DNA from: Sphaerimonospora thailandensis
GTDB taxonomy: Bacteria; Actinomycetota; Actinomycetes; Streptosporangiales; Streptosporangiaceae
DNA length: 64,000 nt
Assembly: GCF_016863115.1 (NCBI RefSeq)
Contig: NZ_BOOG01000008.1
Coordinates: 62,001 to 126,000 of the forward strand
Direction of reading: 5' to 3'
Below the pieces are notes generated by a model. That model made no database searches, was not told the origin of the DNA, and saw only the letters and a program-made list of their open reading frames with translations. Positions 25,756 to 33,831 of the stretch are shown here, one piece after another. The position numbers and the translations under genes were made by a program. The stretch's first letter is position 1. Every line of letters starts with the position of its first letter.

Positions 25756-26415
25756 ATGGGCATGAAGGTGAAGGACGTCATGGGGAAGGTGGCGATCGCC
25801 GTTCGCATGGACGCGTCGTTCGCCGACCTCGTCGACACGATGAGGCGGTTCAAGGTGGGCGCCGTCACAGTGATCGACGCCGACCGGCGGCCGGTTGGCG
25901 TGGTGTCTGAGGACGACATCCTCCTCAAGGAGATCGACACCGGTGGGAGCCTGTTCGAGAGCCGGAGGACGCGGACCGAGCACCGCAAGGCGGCGGGCAC
26001 GACCGCCAGTGAGATCATGAGCACTCCGGCGATCACCGTGACCGGGGGAACCCCTGTCCGTGACGCGGCGAGGCTGATGCACCGCAACCGGATCAAGCAG
26101 CTTCCCGTGATCGATCCCATGAGCGGCCGCATCGTCGGGACCGTGCACCAGGGTGACCTGCTGCGCGTGTTCGCCCGGCCGGCGACGGACATGCGGTCCG
26201 AGATCGATGAGATCGCCGACCGGATGGCGGTGGACACGGCCGACCTGGAGATCGTCGTCGAGGCCGGGATGGTCACGATGCGGGGAAAGGTCGGCCGGCG
26301 ATCGCAGATCCGGCCGTTCCTGCACGCGGTTCGCGGAGTCGACGGCGTCATCGAGGTGGATGCGGATCTGGCGTTCGAGATCGACGACCTGCTGATCGCC
26401 CCACCGCTCCTCTGA
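25756..26415 (+). CDS. CBS-pair protein with C-terminal BON domain
   Basis: The 219-residue protein has the same order as its divergent neighbour: CBS1 (VKDVMGKVAIAVRMDASFAD), CBS2 (SEIMSTPAITVTGGTPVRD) and a BON domain (149-215: MRSEIDEIADRMAVDTADLE, then VTMRGKVGRRSQI). The sequence is diverged from the other two CBS-BON proteins in the window, so this is an old paralogue. The start has GGGAGGAAG upstream. Likely a nucleotide-sensing cytoplasmic protein induced with the DevR set; the partner is unknown. Confidence 0.9.
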   Translation: MGMKVKDVMGKVAIAVRMDASFADLVDTMRRFKVGAVTVIDADRRPVGVVSEDDILLKEIDTGGSLFESRRTRTEHRKAAGTTASEIMSTPAITVTGGTPVRDAARLMHRNRIKQLPVIDPMSGRIVGTVHQGDLLRVFARPATDMRSEIDEIADRMAVDTADLEIVVEAGMVTMRGKVGRRSQIRPFLHAVRGVDGVIEVDADLAFEIDDLLIAPPLL

Positions 26416-26457
26416 CCGGGCGGTAGCGGCCCGGCCACCGAACAGAGGGGGACGCTC

Positions 26458-26523
26458 ATGAACACTCGGACATCTGACGAGACCACCCGCGTGGTACACG
26501 AGGCGGTCGAGGAACGGGACTAG
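26458..26523 (+). CDS. Possible 21-residue small ORF or gene relic
   Basis: ATG 26458 follows GAGGGGG with six bases spacing and encodes MNTRTSDETTRVVHEAVEER plus D before TAG. It sits between the CBS-BON gene and the DevS-like kinase. The strong ribosome site argues for translation, but the ORF is too short to classify. It could be a leader peptide or the surviving start of a longer gene. Confidence 0.3.
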   Translation: MNTRTSDETTRVVHEAVEERD

Positions 26524-26570
26524 GCCGCTTCGCTGTGGAGACCGGCGGTACGGAATGGGAAACTTCCGGT

Positions 26571-28286
26571 ATGAAGGAAGACGAGCCCCGTTCGCTGCTC
26601 CCTCACATGCGGCTGGACGACCTGCTCTCCGAGTTGCAGGGCCGGCTGCAGGCGGTGCTGGCCACTCGTGATCGCGTGCACGCCCTGCTGGACGCGGTCG
26701 TCTCGGTCGGCAGTGATCTGGACCTGGAGACGGTCCTGCGCAGGATCGTCGAGACCGCCACGACCCTCGTCGACGCCTGCTACGGCGCGATGGGCGTGAT
26801 CGGCGAGGAGAACACGCTTGTCCAGTTCGTCCCGGTGGGTCTGACCGAGGAGGAGATCACCCGGATCGAGCACTGGCCGCATGGTCTGGGCCTGCTCGGG
26901 CTGCTCATCAAGGACCCGCAGATCCTGCGGCTCGCCGACATCTCCGAGCACCCCGAGTCGTACGGCTTCCCGCCCGGCCACCCGCCCATGGGCGGTTTCC
27001 TCGGCGTACCGATCAAGGTGCGCGACGAGGTGTTCGGCAACCTCTACCTCACCGAGAAGCGCGGAGGAGAGGAGTTCGACGAGGACGACGAGGCCGTCGT
27101 CGTCGCCCTGGCCACCGCCGCCGGTGTCGCCATCGAGAACGCCCGCCTGTACGAGGACACCCGCCGCCGGGAGACCTGGCTCAAGGCGTCGTCCGAGGTC
27201 ACGACCCGCCTGCTGTCCGGCGCGGAACCGGAGGAGGTGCTCGCGCTGATGGCCCGCCGGACTCGTGAGATGGCGGAGGCCGACGTCGTGACGGTCCTGC
27301 TGCCCGGCGACGACGGCGAGACGCTGCGGTGCACCGTCGAGGAGAGCGCGGATCAGGACACCCCCGCCGACGCGAAGGTGATCGGCCGGGAGATTCCGGT
27401 CTCCGGCACCCTGGCCGGGCGGGCCTTCCTGAGCGGGGAGCCGCGCATGACGACCGACTCGGCCGATGACGAGGCCGGGACCGACGTGGAAGAGGACCTT
27501 CCGGTGGGCCCGGTCGCGGTGGTGCCGATCGGCCGGGCGGGGGCGGTGCGCGGCGTGCTGTGGCTGGGCAAGCGCCACGGGCGCATGCCGTTCAGCCTCT
27601 CGGAGGTGGAGATGTTCCACGCCTTCGCAGGGCAGGCCGCTGTCGCGCTGGAACTCGCCGAGACGAGGAAGAACGCCGAGCGGCTGGGACTGCTCGAGGA
27701 CCGCGACCGCATCGCCAAAGACCTGCACGACGTCGTGATCCAGCGGCTGTTCGCGGTCGCCATGACGCTGATGGGCGCGGTCCGGCTGGTCGAACGGCCG
27801 GAGGCCTCATCGAGGGTGCAGAGCGCGATCGACGAGCTGGACACCACCATCCGGCAGATCCGATCGACCATCTTCGCGCTGCAGACGCCCCGGGAGGAGA
27901 GCGCGCCGAGCCTTCGGGCGCAGGTCGTCGACCTCGTGGAGGGGGCACGCGGTCACCTTGGCTTCATGCCCGGCCTGAGCCTGGAGGGCAGGCTGGACAC
28001 CGAGGTGTCCCCGGCCATCGCCGAGCACCTGCTGGCCGTCCTGCGTGAGGCGCTGTCCAACGTCGTCCGCCACGCGAAGGCCTCCCGCGCCGATGTGACC
28101 GTACGCAACGAGGCCCGGCTGCTCACCCTGATCGTGACGGACAACGGGGTTGGAGTTCCCGATTCAGGAAGGCGGAGCGGGCTGCGCAACCTGGAGGACC
28201 GCGCGCGACGACTGGGCGGATCCTTCGAGGTCACCACCGCAGAAGGCGGAGGAACCCGGCTGCGATGGACCGTGCCCCTGGACTAG
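26571..28286 (+). CDS. devS: GAF-domain sensor histidine kinase, DevS/DosT-like
   Basis: The 571-residue cytoplasmic sensor has two GAF domains (about 45-200 and 215-370), a HisKA_3 segment with phospho-His386 in DRIAKDLHDVVIQRLFA, and an HATPase_c domain ending GGGTRLRWTVPLD. The first GAF contains GFPPGHPPMGGFLGVPI, aligned with the mycobacterial DevS segment holding the proximal haem ligand His149; this His (137 here) is kept, so haem-based sensing of O2, NO or CO is plausible. I chose ATG 26571; GTG 26535 would add 12 residues. It is convergent with the DevR-like gene rather than in the usual devR-devS operon. Confidence 0.9.
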   Translation: MKEDEPRSLLPHMRLDDLLSELQGRLQAVLATRDRVHALLDAVVSVGSDLDLETVLRRIVETATTLVDACYGAMGVIGEENTLVQFVPVGLTEEEITRIEHWPHGLGLLGLLIKDPQILRLADISEHPESYGFPPGHPPMGGFLGVPIKVRDEVFGNLYLTEKRGGEEFDEDDEAVVVALATAAGVAIENARLYEDTRRRETWLKASSEVTTRLLSGAEPEEVLALMARRTREMAEADVVTVLLPGDDGETLRCTVEESADQDTPADAKVIGREIPVSGTLAGRAFLSGEPRMTTDSADDEAGTDVEEDLPVGPVAVVPIGRAGAVRGVLWLGKRHGRMPFSLSEVEMFHAFAGQAAVALELAETRKNAERLGLLEDRDRIAKDLHDVVIQRLFAVAMTLMGAVRLVERPEASSRVQSAIDELDTTIRQIRSTIFALQTPREESAPSLRAQVVDLVEGARGHLGFMPGLSLEGRLDTEVSPAIAEHLLAVLREALSNVVRHAKASRADVTVRNEARLLTLIVTDNGVGVPDSGRRSGLRNLEDRARRLGGSFEVTTAEGGGTRLRWTVPLD

Positions 28287-28314
28287 ATCCAGAAGAGATC
28301 CCGTCCGCCACCTG

Positions 28315-28328
28315 TCCCGTGATCTTGC
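28315..28328. repeat. Copy of the dispersed TGATCTTGC element
   Basis: TCCCGTGATCTTGC lies between the convergent devS and devR genes. The same core recurs in the intergenic regions at 41.8-41.95 kb and at 62564-62578. Confidence 0.45.
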
Positions 28329-28356
28329 GATTACTCGCAGATCGCCGCGGGGGCTG

Positions 28357-28998
28357 TCACCGTTCGCGGTCGGCCTTCAGGCGTGCTGCCAGGGCCGCCG
28401 CCTGGGTGCGGCGCTCCATGTTGAGCTTGCTCAACAGGTTGGAGACGTAGTTCTTCACGGTCTTCTCGGCCAGGAACATCCGCTCACCGATCTGGCGGTT
28501 GGTCAGCCCCTCGCCGATCAGCTCCAGGATCTGCCGCTCCTGGTCGGACAGTGCGGCGAGCGGGTCCTTCCTGGTCGCCTGATCGCGCAGCCGCTGCAGC
28601 ATGGCCGCCGTCGTCTGCGGGTCGAGCAGCGACTGGCCGGCCGCCACCGTGCGTACCGCGCCGACCAGGTCCGAGCCGTGGATCTGCTTGAGCACATATC
28701 CCGAAGCCCCCGCCATCACCGCGTTGAACAGCGCCTCGTCGTCGGCGAACGAGGTCAGCATCAGGCAGGCCAGTTCTGGCATCTTGGAGCGCAGGTCGCG
28801 GCAGACGTCCACGCCGTTGCCGTCGGGCAGCCGGACGTCGAGCACCGCGACGTCCGGCTTGAGGGCGGGGATCCGGGCCAGCGCCGACTCGGCCGTGCCC
28901 GCCTCCCCGACGACCTCGATGTCGGCTTCGGACTCCAGCAGCGCCGCGACGCCTCGCCGAACCACCTCATGGTCGTCCACCAGGAACACACGAATCAT
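28357..28998 (-). CDS. devR: NarL/FixJ-family response regulator, DevR (DosR)-like
   Basis: The 213-residue regulator has a receiver domain ([20 protein letters not shown]; phospho-Asp54 in [13 protein letters not shown]) and a LuxR-type helix-turn-helix ([20 protein letters not shown], then [20 protein letters not shown]). These segments are very close to mycobacterial DosR, including [11 protein letters not shown] in the recognition helix. That supports binding to GGGACTTTNGGCCC-type boxes, several of which occur here. I chose the second Met (28998), which matches the DosR start; 29004 adds two residues. Its partner is most likely the convergent DevS-like kinase. Confidence 0.93.
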   Translation of the reverse strand: MIRVFLVDDHEVVRRGVAALLESEADIEVVGEAGTAESALARIPALKPDVAVLDVRLPDGNGVDVCRDLRSKMPELACLMLTSFADDEALFNAVMAGASGYVLKQIHGSDLVGAVRTVAAGQSLLDPQTTAAMLQRLRDQATRKDPLAALSDQERQILELIGEGLTNRQIGERMFLAEKTVKNYVSNLLSKLNMERRTQAAALAARLKADRER

Positions 28999-29036
28999 GC
29001 CCATACGCTAACCCGCGACGGGTGTGCTTCGCCGCT

Positions 29037-29051
29037 GGGGCGAAGGTCCCC
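29037..29051. promoter_or_regulatory. DevR-like box between devR and the P-type ATPase gene
   Basis: GGGGCGAAGGTCCCC (complement GGGGACCTTCGCCCC) is the most symmetrical DevR-like site in the window. It lies 58 bp before ATG 29109 and 39 bp before the devR start, so it could serve the ATPase gene and feed back on devR. Confidence 0.65.
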
Positions 29052-29108
29052 TGGGGGAGTGCCTTTCGCCCGGGGTGTCCGGGAAGCCGGAGTGATCTGC
29101 TTGAGGGC

Positions 29109-31640
29109 ATGGAGACGGCTGCGCGAGCGATGACAGGACTGACCGAGGATGCCGCTTCCCGGCGGCTGGCCGAGTGCGGGCCCAACGAGTTCCCGCAGCC
29201 CCGCCCGCCGCGGCTGCCCGTACGGGTCGCCCGCCAGCTCGCCGACCCGATGTCGGTCCTGCTGCTGATCGCCGGCCTGGTCACCCTGGCCGTCCTCGGC
29301 GAGGTGCCCGAGGGCGCGGCCATCTTGATCATTCTCCTGGTCAACGTGGTGATCGGAGTGAGTCAGGAGACGAAGGCGGACCGTGCCGTACGGGCCCTGC
29401 GCACCCTCACCGCGCCCCTGGCCAAGGTCGTCCGTGACGGTGTCGTACGGAGGGTCCCCGCCGCCGAGGTCGTGCCGGGCGACATCATGCAGGTGGCGGC
29501 AGGAGACCGGGTCCCGGCCGATGCGCGCCTGCTGGAGGCGAGCGCGCTCGGGGTGGACGAGTCCATGCTCACGGGGGAGTCGCTGTCGGCCGACAAGAGG
29601 GTGCCCCGAGCGGACGAACAGCCCGGAGAGGATCCGGCGGACGAGCCCGCCGGATCGGCCAGGCCGACTGCGGTGCTCGCCGAGCGTCATGGGGAGTTGT
29701 TCGCCGGGACGCTGGTCGTCCGGGGCGCGGGCGTGGCCGAGGTGACCGGGACCGGCGCCCGCACGGAGATGGGGCGCATCGCCTCCGCGCTGGGCGCCGG
29801 CGTCAAGGGTCCGCTGGCGGTCGAACTCGCCCGGGTGTCGCGGCGGATCGGCCTGGTCGCCGTCATGGCGGGTGTCGTGATGATCCTGATCGGGCTCACC
29901 CGGGTCCAGCGGGGCGAGGCCGCGCTGCTCGACATCATCCTGGCCGGGGTGGCGCTGGCCATCGCCGCGGTGCCGGAGAGCCTGGCCGCCGCCGTCACCA
30001 CCGCGCTGGCGCTCGGCTCACAGCGCATGGCCAAGCTCGGCGTGATCGTGCGGCGCCTGTCGGCCATCGAGGCCCTGGGCGCGACGACCGTCATCGCCAC
30101 GGACAAGACCGGCACGCTGACCACCGGGCATCTGACCGTGGTCGACCAGGTGGCGGCATCCGGAGGTGACCTGTGGCGTGCCGCGCTGCGCTGCAACGAT
30201 GCCCGTGACGGCCTCGGGGACGCCGTCGACGTCGCCCTCGCCGTCGCGGCCGACCGGCACGCGGTACGGCTGCCGCCCGGTGAGGAACGGCTGGCCGCCC
30301 GGCCGTTCGAGGCCGAGACGAGGTCCATGGCCGTGATCACGTCGGGGAGCGATCCCGCGGAAGGTCCGCTGCTGACGGTCAAGGGCGCCCCCGAGGTGGT
30401 GCTCGGCCGGTGCGTTCCCGGGGAGGAGACCGACCGGCTGGCACAGGCGGTGTCCGGTCTCGCCGATCGTGGCCTGCGGGTGCTCGCGCTCGCCGAGCGG
30501 CACACCGGTGATCTGGACGCCGACGGGCTGCGCCCTCTCGGCCTGGTCGCGTTGCGCGATGAGATCCGCCCCTCGGCGCCCCAGGCCGTGGCGGACTGCC
30601 GTGCGGCCGGCATCCGGGTCGTGATGGTGACCGGTGACCACGCCGACACCGCCCGCGCGATCGCCGAGGAGGTGGGCATCGAGGCCGACCCGGTGGTGAC
30701 AGGCGCGTCGCTCGACGCCCTGGACGGTCCCGACAGCGATGATCACGCCGGTAGATCGGCCCGGCTGCGCGAGGCGGGCGTGCTGGCCCGGGTCGACCCG
30801 GCCACCAAGCTCGACCTGGTGCGTGCCCTGCGTGCCGGCGGCGATGTCGTGGCGATGACCGGCGACGGCGTGAACGACGCCCCGGCCCTGCGCAACGCCG
30901 ACGTGGGGGTGGCCATGGCTGGTGAGGAGGGCACCGACGTGGCCCGGGAGGCGGCGGCCGTCGTCGTCACCAACGGCGAGCTCGGCACGATCGTCAGCGG
31001 GGTCCGCGAGGGCCGCAGGCTGCATCACAACGTCGCCTCGATGATCGGATATCTGCTGACGGGCAACCTGGCGGAAATCCTGATCGTCCTCACCGGCCTG
31101 ATCGCCTGGCCGGATCTGGTCGTGCCGCTGCTTCCCGTGCAGCTGCTCTGGATCAACCTGGTGCTGGACGGCATCCCCGCCATCGCGCTCGGCGTCGACC
31201 GGCCGGCCGGCGACCCGCTGGCGCTGCGCCCGAGCAGGGACGGCCTGCTGTCGTGGCGGGTCCTGACCCGAATCGCGCTGCGGGCGCTGGTCGTCGGCGC
31301 GCTCGTCTTCGCGGCGGTGGAGGCGGCTCGCCGTCTCGGGTGGAGCGAGGAGCAGGTCCGCGGCCAGGCCGTGCTCGCCCTCGTCTTCGCCCGCCTGACC
31401 CTCGCCTACGTCGTCCGGGCCCGCCGCCGGACCTTCGAACGCGGGTGGTGGCGTGGCCGTTCCGTGCTCGTCGCGGTGACCGCCACCGCCGCGCTGCAGG
31501 TGCTGGTGACGGTGATCCCGCCGTTGGGGGCGCCGCTCGCACTGGTGCCCCTGCCGCCTGCGGGCTGGGCGATGGCGATGGGCGCCGCCGTACTGTCCGT
31601 GATCGTGTTCGACATGATCCGCTTCGGCGGCCCGCGCTGA
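29109..31640 (+). CDS. P2A-type cation-transporting ATPase, CtpF-like
   Basis: The 843-residue membrane pump has an N-terminal cation-ATPase domain, actuator TGES (155-158), phosphorylated Asp332 in ATDKTGTLTTG, the hinge MTGDGVNDAPAL and about ten membrane helices. The M4 motif reads AAVPESL, as in P2A calcium-type pumps, and there is no N-terminal metal-binding CxxC. CtpF, a P2A pump induced by DosR in Mycobacterium tuberculosis, is the closest described parallel. The start has GAGGG upstream and follows the DevR-like box. The ion (calcium or other cation) cannot be read from the sequence. Confidence 0.92.
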   Translation: METAARAMTGLTEDAASRRLAECGPNEFPQPRPPRLPVRVARQLADPMSVLLLIAGLVTLAVLGEVPEGAAILIILLVNVVIGVSQETKADRAVRALRTLTAPLAKVVRDGVVRRVPAAEVVPGDIMQVAAGDRVPADARLLEASALGVDESMLTGESLSADKRVPRADEQPGEDPADEPAGSARPTAVLAERHGELFAGTLVVRGAGVAEVTGTGARTEMGRIASALGAGVKGPLAVELARVSRRIGLVAVMAGVVMILIGLTRVQRGEAALLDIILAGVALAIAAVPESLAAAVTTALALGSQRMAKLGVIVRRLSAIEALGATTVIATDKTGTLTTGHLTVVDQVAASGGDLWRAALRCNDARDGLGDAVDVALAVAADRHAVRLPPGEERLAARPFEAETRSMAVITSGSDPAEGPLLTVKGAPEVVLGRCVPGEETDRLAQAVSGLADRGLRVLALAERHTGDLDADGLRPLGLVALRDEIRPSAPQAVADCRAAGIRVVMVTGDHADTARAIAEEVGIEADPVVTGASLDALDGPDSDDHAGRSARLREAGVLARVDPATKLDLVRALRAGGDVVAMTGDGVNDAPALRNADVGVAMAGEEGTDVAREAAAVVVTNGELGTIVSGVREGRRLHHNVASMIGYLLTGNLAEILIVLTGLIAWPDLVVPLLPVQLLWINLVLDGIPAIALGVDRPAGDPLALRPSRDGLLSWRVLTRIALRALVVGALVFAAVEAARRLGWSEEQVRGQAVLALVFARLTLAYVVRARRRTFERGWWRGRSVLVAVTATAALQVLVTVIPPLGAPLALVPLPPAGWAMAMGAAVLSVIVFDMIRFGGPR

Positions 31641-31695
31641 TCGACACGTGCCGATCGGAGGCGCTGATCTCCGCGGCTTTCGGGGGATCTCCGAT

Positions 31696-31735
31696 GACGG
31701 GTGTCTCCCGAAAACGACGGGTGTCTCCCGAAAAC
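31696..31735. repeat. Perfect 20-bp tandem duplication
   Basis: GACGGGTGTCTCCCGAAAAC occurs twice in direct succession, starting 55 bp after the P-type ATPase stop. Each unit contains the short inverted segment CGGGTGTCTCCCG. Confidence 0.85.
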
Positions 31736-31739
31736 CGTG

Positions 31740-31769
31740 AGGCCCGCCGGAACCATGTCCGGCGGGCCT
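31740..31769. terminator. Strong bidirectional terminator
   Basis: Perfect 12-bp arms AGGCCCGCCGGA and TCCGGCGGGCCT with a 6-nt loop lie between the convergent ATPase and CBS-BON genes. Two direct TCTGCCAAGG copies follow. Confidence 0.85.
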
Positions 31770-31866
31770 CTGCCAAGGTCTCTGCCAAGGTCTCTATCAG
31801 GGCTTCTACCCGGGCTGCTGCGAGAGGGGAGCCGCTCGGGGCCGCCTGAGCCGGCGGGATGCCGGG

Positions 31867-32574
31867 TCAGACGCCCACCCACCGCTGCTGCCGCAGATCG
31901 TCCCACTCCCAGCTGAGCCGGTCGACGACGCCGACGACGCCGTTGACCCGGCGCATGAGCCGTACGGCGATGTCCGCGCTGCTCCGCTCGGGGACGCTGC
32001 CGGTGACGGAGACGACGCCGTCCCGCACGGTGACCTCGACCTTGGAGGTGTCCGTCCAGATGTTCCGCTCCAGGACGTCCTCGCGGATCTCCCGGGCGAT
32101 CTCCTCGTCGGGCCGGACGAAGACCCGCAACAGGTCATGTCGGCTCACAATGCCCACCAGGTGACCGTGCTCGTCGACGACGGGAAGCCGCCGCACGCCG
32201 TGCCGGTCCATGAGGCGTGCCGCGGACACCACGGAGGTGTCGGGAGTGGTGGTCACCACGGGCGTGCTCATGATCTCGGCCGCACTGTCCCCGCGGGCTC
32301 TGGCGGCCACGTTGCCGCCCTCGTGGTCGAGGCGGTGGCGCAGGCGGGCGCGCAGCGGGGGCCGGTAGCCCTCGCGGTAGAACCGCTCCCGGAACTCCTC
32401 CTTGCGCAGCAGGTCGGTCTCGGAGACCACGCCGGCGACGCGGCCCTGGCCGTCGACGACGGGAACGGCGCTGACGCGGCGCCCGATCATCAACTCGGCG
32501 ATCTCCTTGAACGGGGTGCTCCGGTCGACGGCGGCGACGTCACGCGACATGACGTCCTTCACTTTCACCTGCAT
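31867..32574 (-). CDS. CBS-pair protein with C-terminal BON domain
   Basis: The 235-residue protein is a close paralogue of the one at 24895. It shares VKVKDVMSRDVAAVDRSTPF, the conserved linker EEFRERFYREGYRPPLRARL, a second CBS (EIMSTPVVTTTPDTSVVSAA) and the BON tail (IREDVLERNIWTDTSKVEVT). ATG 32574 has GGGAGGGC upstream; a longer in-frame start at 32592 is less likely. A DevR-like box lies about 85 bp upstream. The conserved GYRPP linker suggests a shared partner for the two paralogues. Confidence 0.92.
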   Translation of the reverse strand: MQVKVKDVMSRDVAAVDRSTPFKEIAELMIGRRVSAVPVVDGQGRVAGVVSETDLLRKEEFRERFYREGYRPPLRARLRHRLDHEGGNVAARARGDSAAEIMSTPVVTTTPDTSVVSAARLMDRHGVRRLPVVDEHGHLVGIVSRHDLLRVFVRPDEEIAREIREDVLERNIWTDTSKVEVTVRDGVVSVTGSVPERSSADIAVRLMRRVNGVVGVVDRLSWEWDDLRQQRWVGV

Positions 32575-32658
32575 GATGCCCTCCCGGCACAACGCGATCT
32601 ACCTTGACGTTAGGCCGGGCCGGGCATCGGGCTCAGAGGCGTTGGCCCACGTCTCCCC

Positions 32659-32671
32659 GGCCGAAGGTCCC
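32659..32671. promoter_or_regulatory. DevR-like box upstream of CBS-BON gene
   Basis: GGCCGAAGGTCCC (complement GGGACCTTCGGCC) fits the DosR consensus well. It lies 85 bp before the CBS-BON start and 200 bp before the divergent Usp gene. A weaker GGGACCGGCACTGCCC-like sequence near 32818 may serve the Usp gene. Confidence 0.6.
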
Positions 32672-32871
32672 TCGTCGGAGGGCCGTGCGCCCCTGGTCCC
32701 GGCATTGATCGGGGCCGACGCTGAGATCGGCAGATGGAGATCGGCAGGGGAGGCATGGTGAGCCGGTGCGGGGAAGAGGTGTCCAGGAAGGGTGACCGGA
32801 CCGGGCCCGTCGGTGCGGGACCGGCACTGCCCGATGACGACCGATCGACGAATGCCGAAATTGGAGGAGAC

Positions 32872-33768
32872 ATGACAGAACCGATCGTGGTCGCGACCGA
32901 CGGCTCGCCCGCGGCGACCGCCGCCGTCGAATGGGCCGCCGACGACGCCGCCCGCAAGCGCCTGCCCCTGCGCATCGTGCACGTCCTGGACCGCCTGCCG
33001 TACGACATCCCCCGCTATCCGATCCCCGACATGTACGATCGCCTGTCCCGGCCCGGCCGGCAGATCCTTCAGGAGGCCGAGCAGACCGCGCGGGAACGGC
33101 GGCCGGAGCTCGACGTCACCGTCGAGATGGCCGAGGGAGACCCGGTGCACGCCCTCCGGCGGCAGGCCGAGCACGCCGTCGAACTCGTCGTCGGCAGCCG
33201 GGGGCTGGGCGGCTTCACCGGGATGCTGCTCGGCTCGGTCAGCATGCACGTCGCCGGTCACGTGGACGCTCCCGTGGTCGTGGTGCGGCCCGGTCCCACG
33301 GACGTCCGCGGTGAGGTCGTCGTGGGGTTCGACGGTTCGCCGGAGTCCGAGGCCGCCCTGGCCTACGCCTTCGAGGAGGCCGGCCTGCGCGGCTGCAGGC
33401 TCCGGGTGGTGTACGCCTGGCAGCTCCCGGTGCACATCTACGCTCCGGAGATCGCCTACGACATGGACGAGATGCGGCAGGCGCAGGCGGACTTCGTGAC
33501 CGGCAGGGTCACCGCATGGCGGGAGAAGTACCCCGGTGTGGAGACCGTGCCGGACACCGTCTCCGCCCACCCGGTCACCGCCCTCGTCGACGCCTCGGCG
33601 GATGCGGACCTGCTGGTCGTCGGCTCCAGGGGACGCGGCGCGGTGAGGTCGTTCGTGCTGGGCTCGGTCAGCCGGGCCGTGCTGCACCACGCCCGGTGCC
33701 CGGTCGCCGTGGTGCGGTCGAAGACGCCGGTCGCCGAGGAGCCCTCCCACCCCGAGGCGACATTGTGA
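32872..33768 (+). CDS. Tandem universal stress protein
   Basis: The 298-residue protein has two UspA domains, each with an ATP-binding loop (VVGSRGLGGFTGMLLGSVSM and VVGSRGRGAVRSFVLGSVSR). It is a paralogue of the Usp gene at 24000, with longer domains. ATG 32872 was chosen because TTGGAGGAGAC precedes it; an upstream in-frame ATG has no such site. Likely a stress or hypoxia protein divergent from the CBS-BON gene. Confidence 0.93.
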   Translation: MTEPIVVATDGSPAATAAVEWAADDAARKRLPLRIVHVLDRLPYDIPRYPIPDMYDRLSRPGRQILQEAEQTARERRPELDVTVEMAEGDPVHALRRQAEHAVELVVGSRGLGGFTGMLLGSVSMHVAGHVDAPVVVVRPGPTDVRGEVVVGFDGSPESEAALAYAFEEAGLRGCRLRVVYAWQLPVHIYAPEIAYDMDEMRQAQADFVTGRVTAWREKYPGVETVPDTVSAHPVTALVDASADADLLVVGSRGRGAVRSFVLGSVSRAVLHHARCPVAVVRSKTPVAEEPSHPEATL

Positions 33769-33774
33769 TCCGTC

Positions 33775-33811
33775 CACCGGTCGCGCGGCGCCCGTCGTCG
33801 CGCGACCGGTG
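33775..33811. terminator. Bidirectional terminator
   Basis: Perfect 13-bp arms CACCGGTCGCGCG and CGCGCGACCGGTG with an 11-nt loop lie between the Usp gene and the convergent methyltransferase gene. Confidence 0.85.
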
Positions 33812-33831
33812 TGCTGGCGGGGTTCCCGGTG

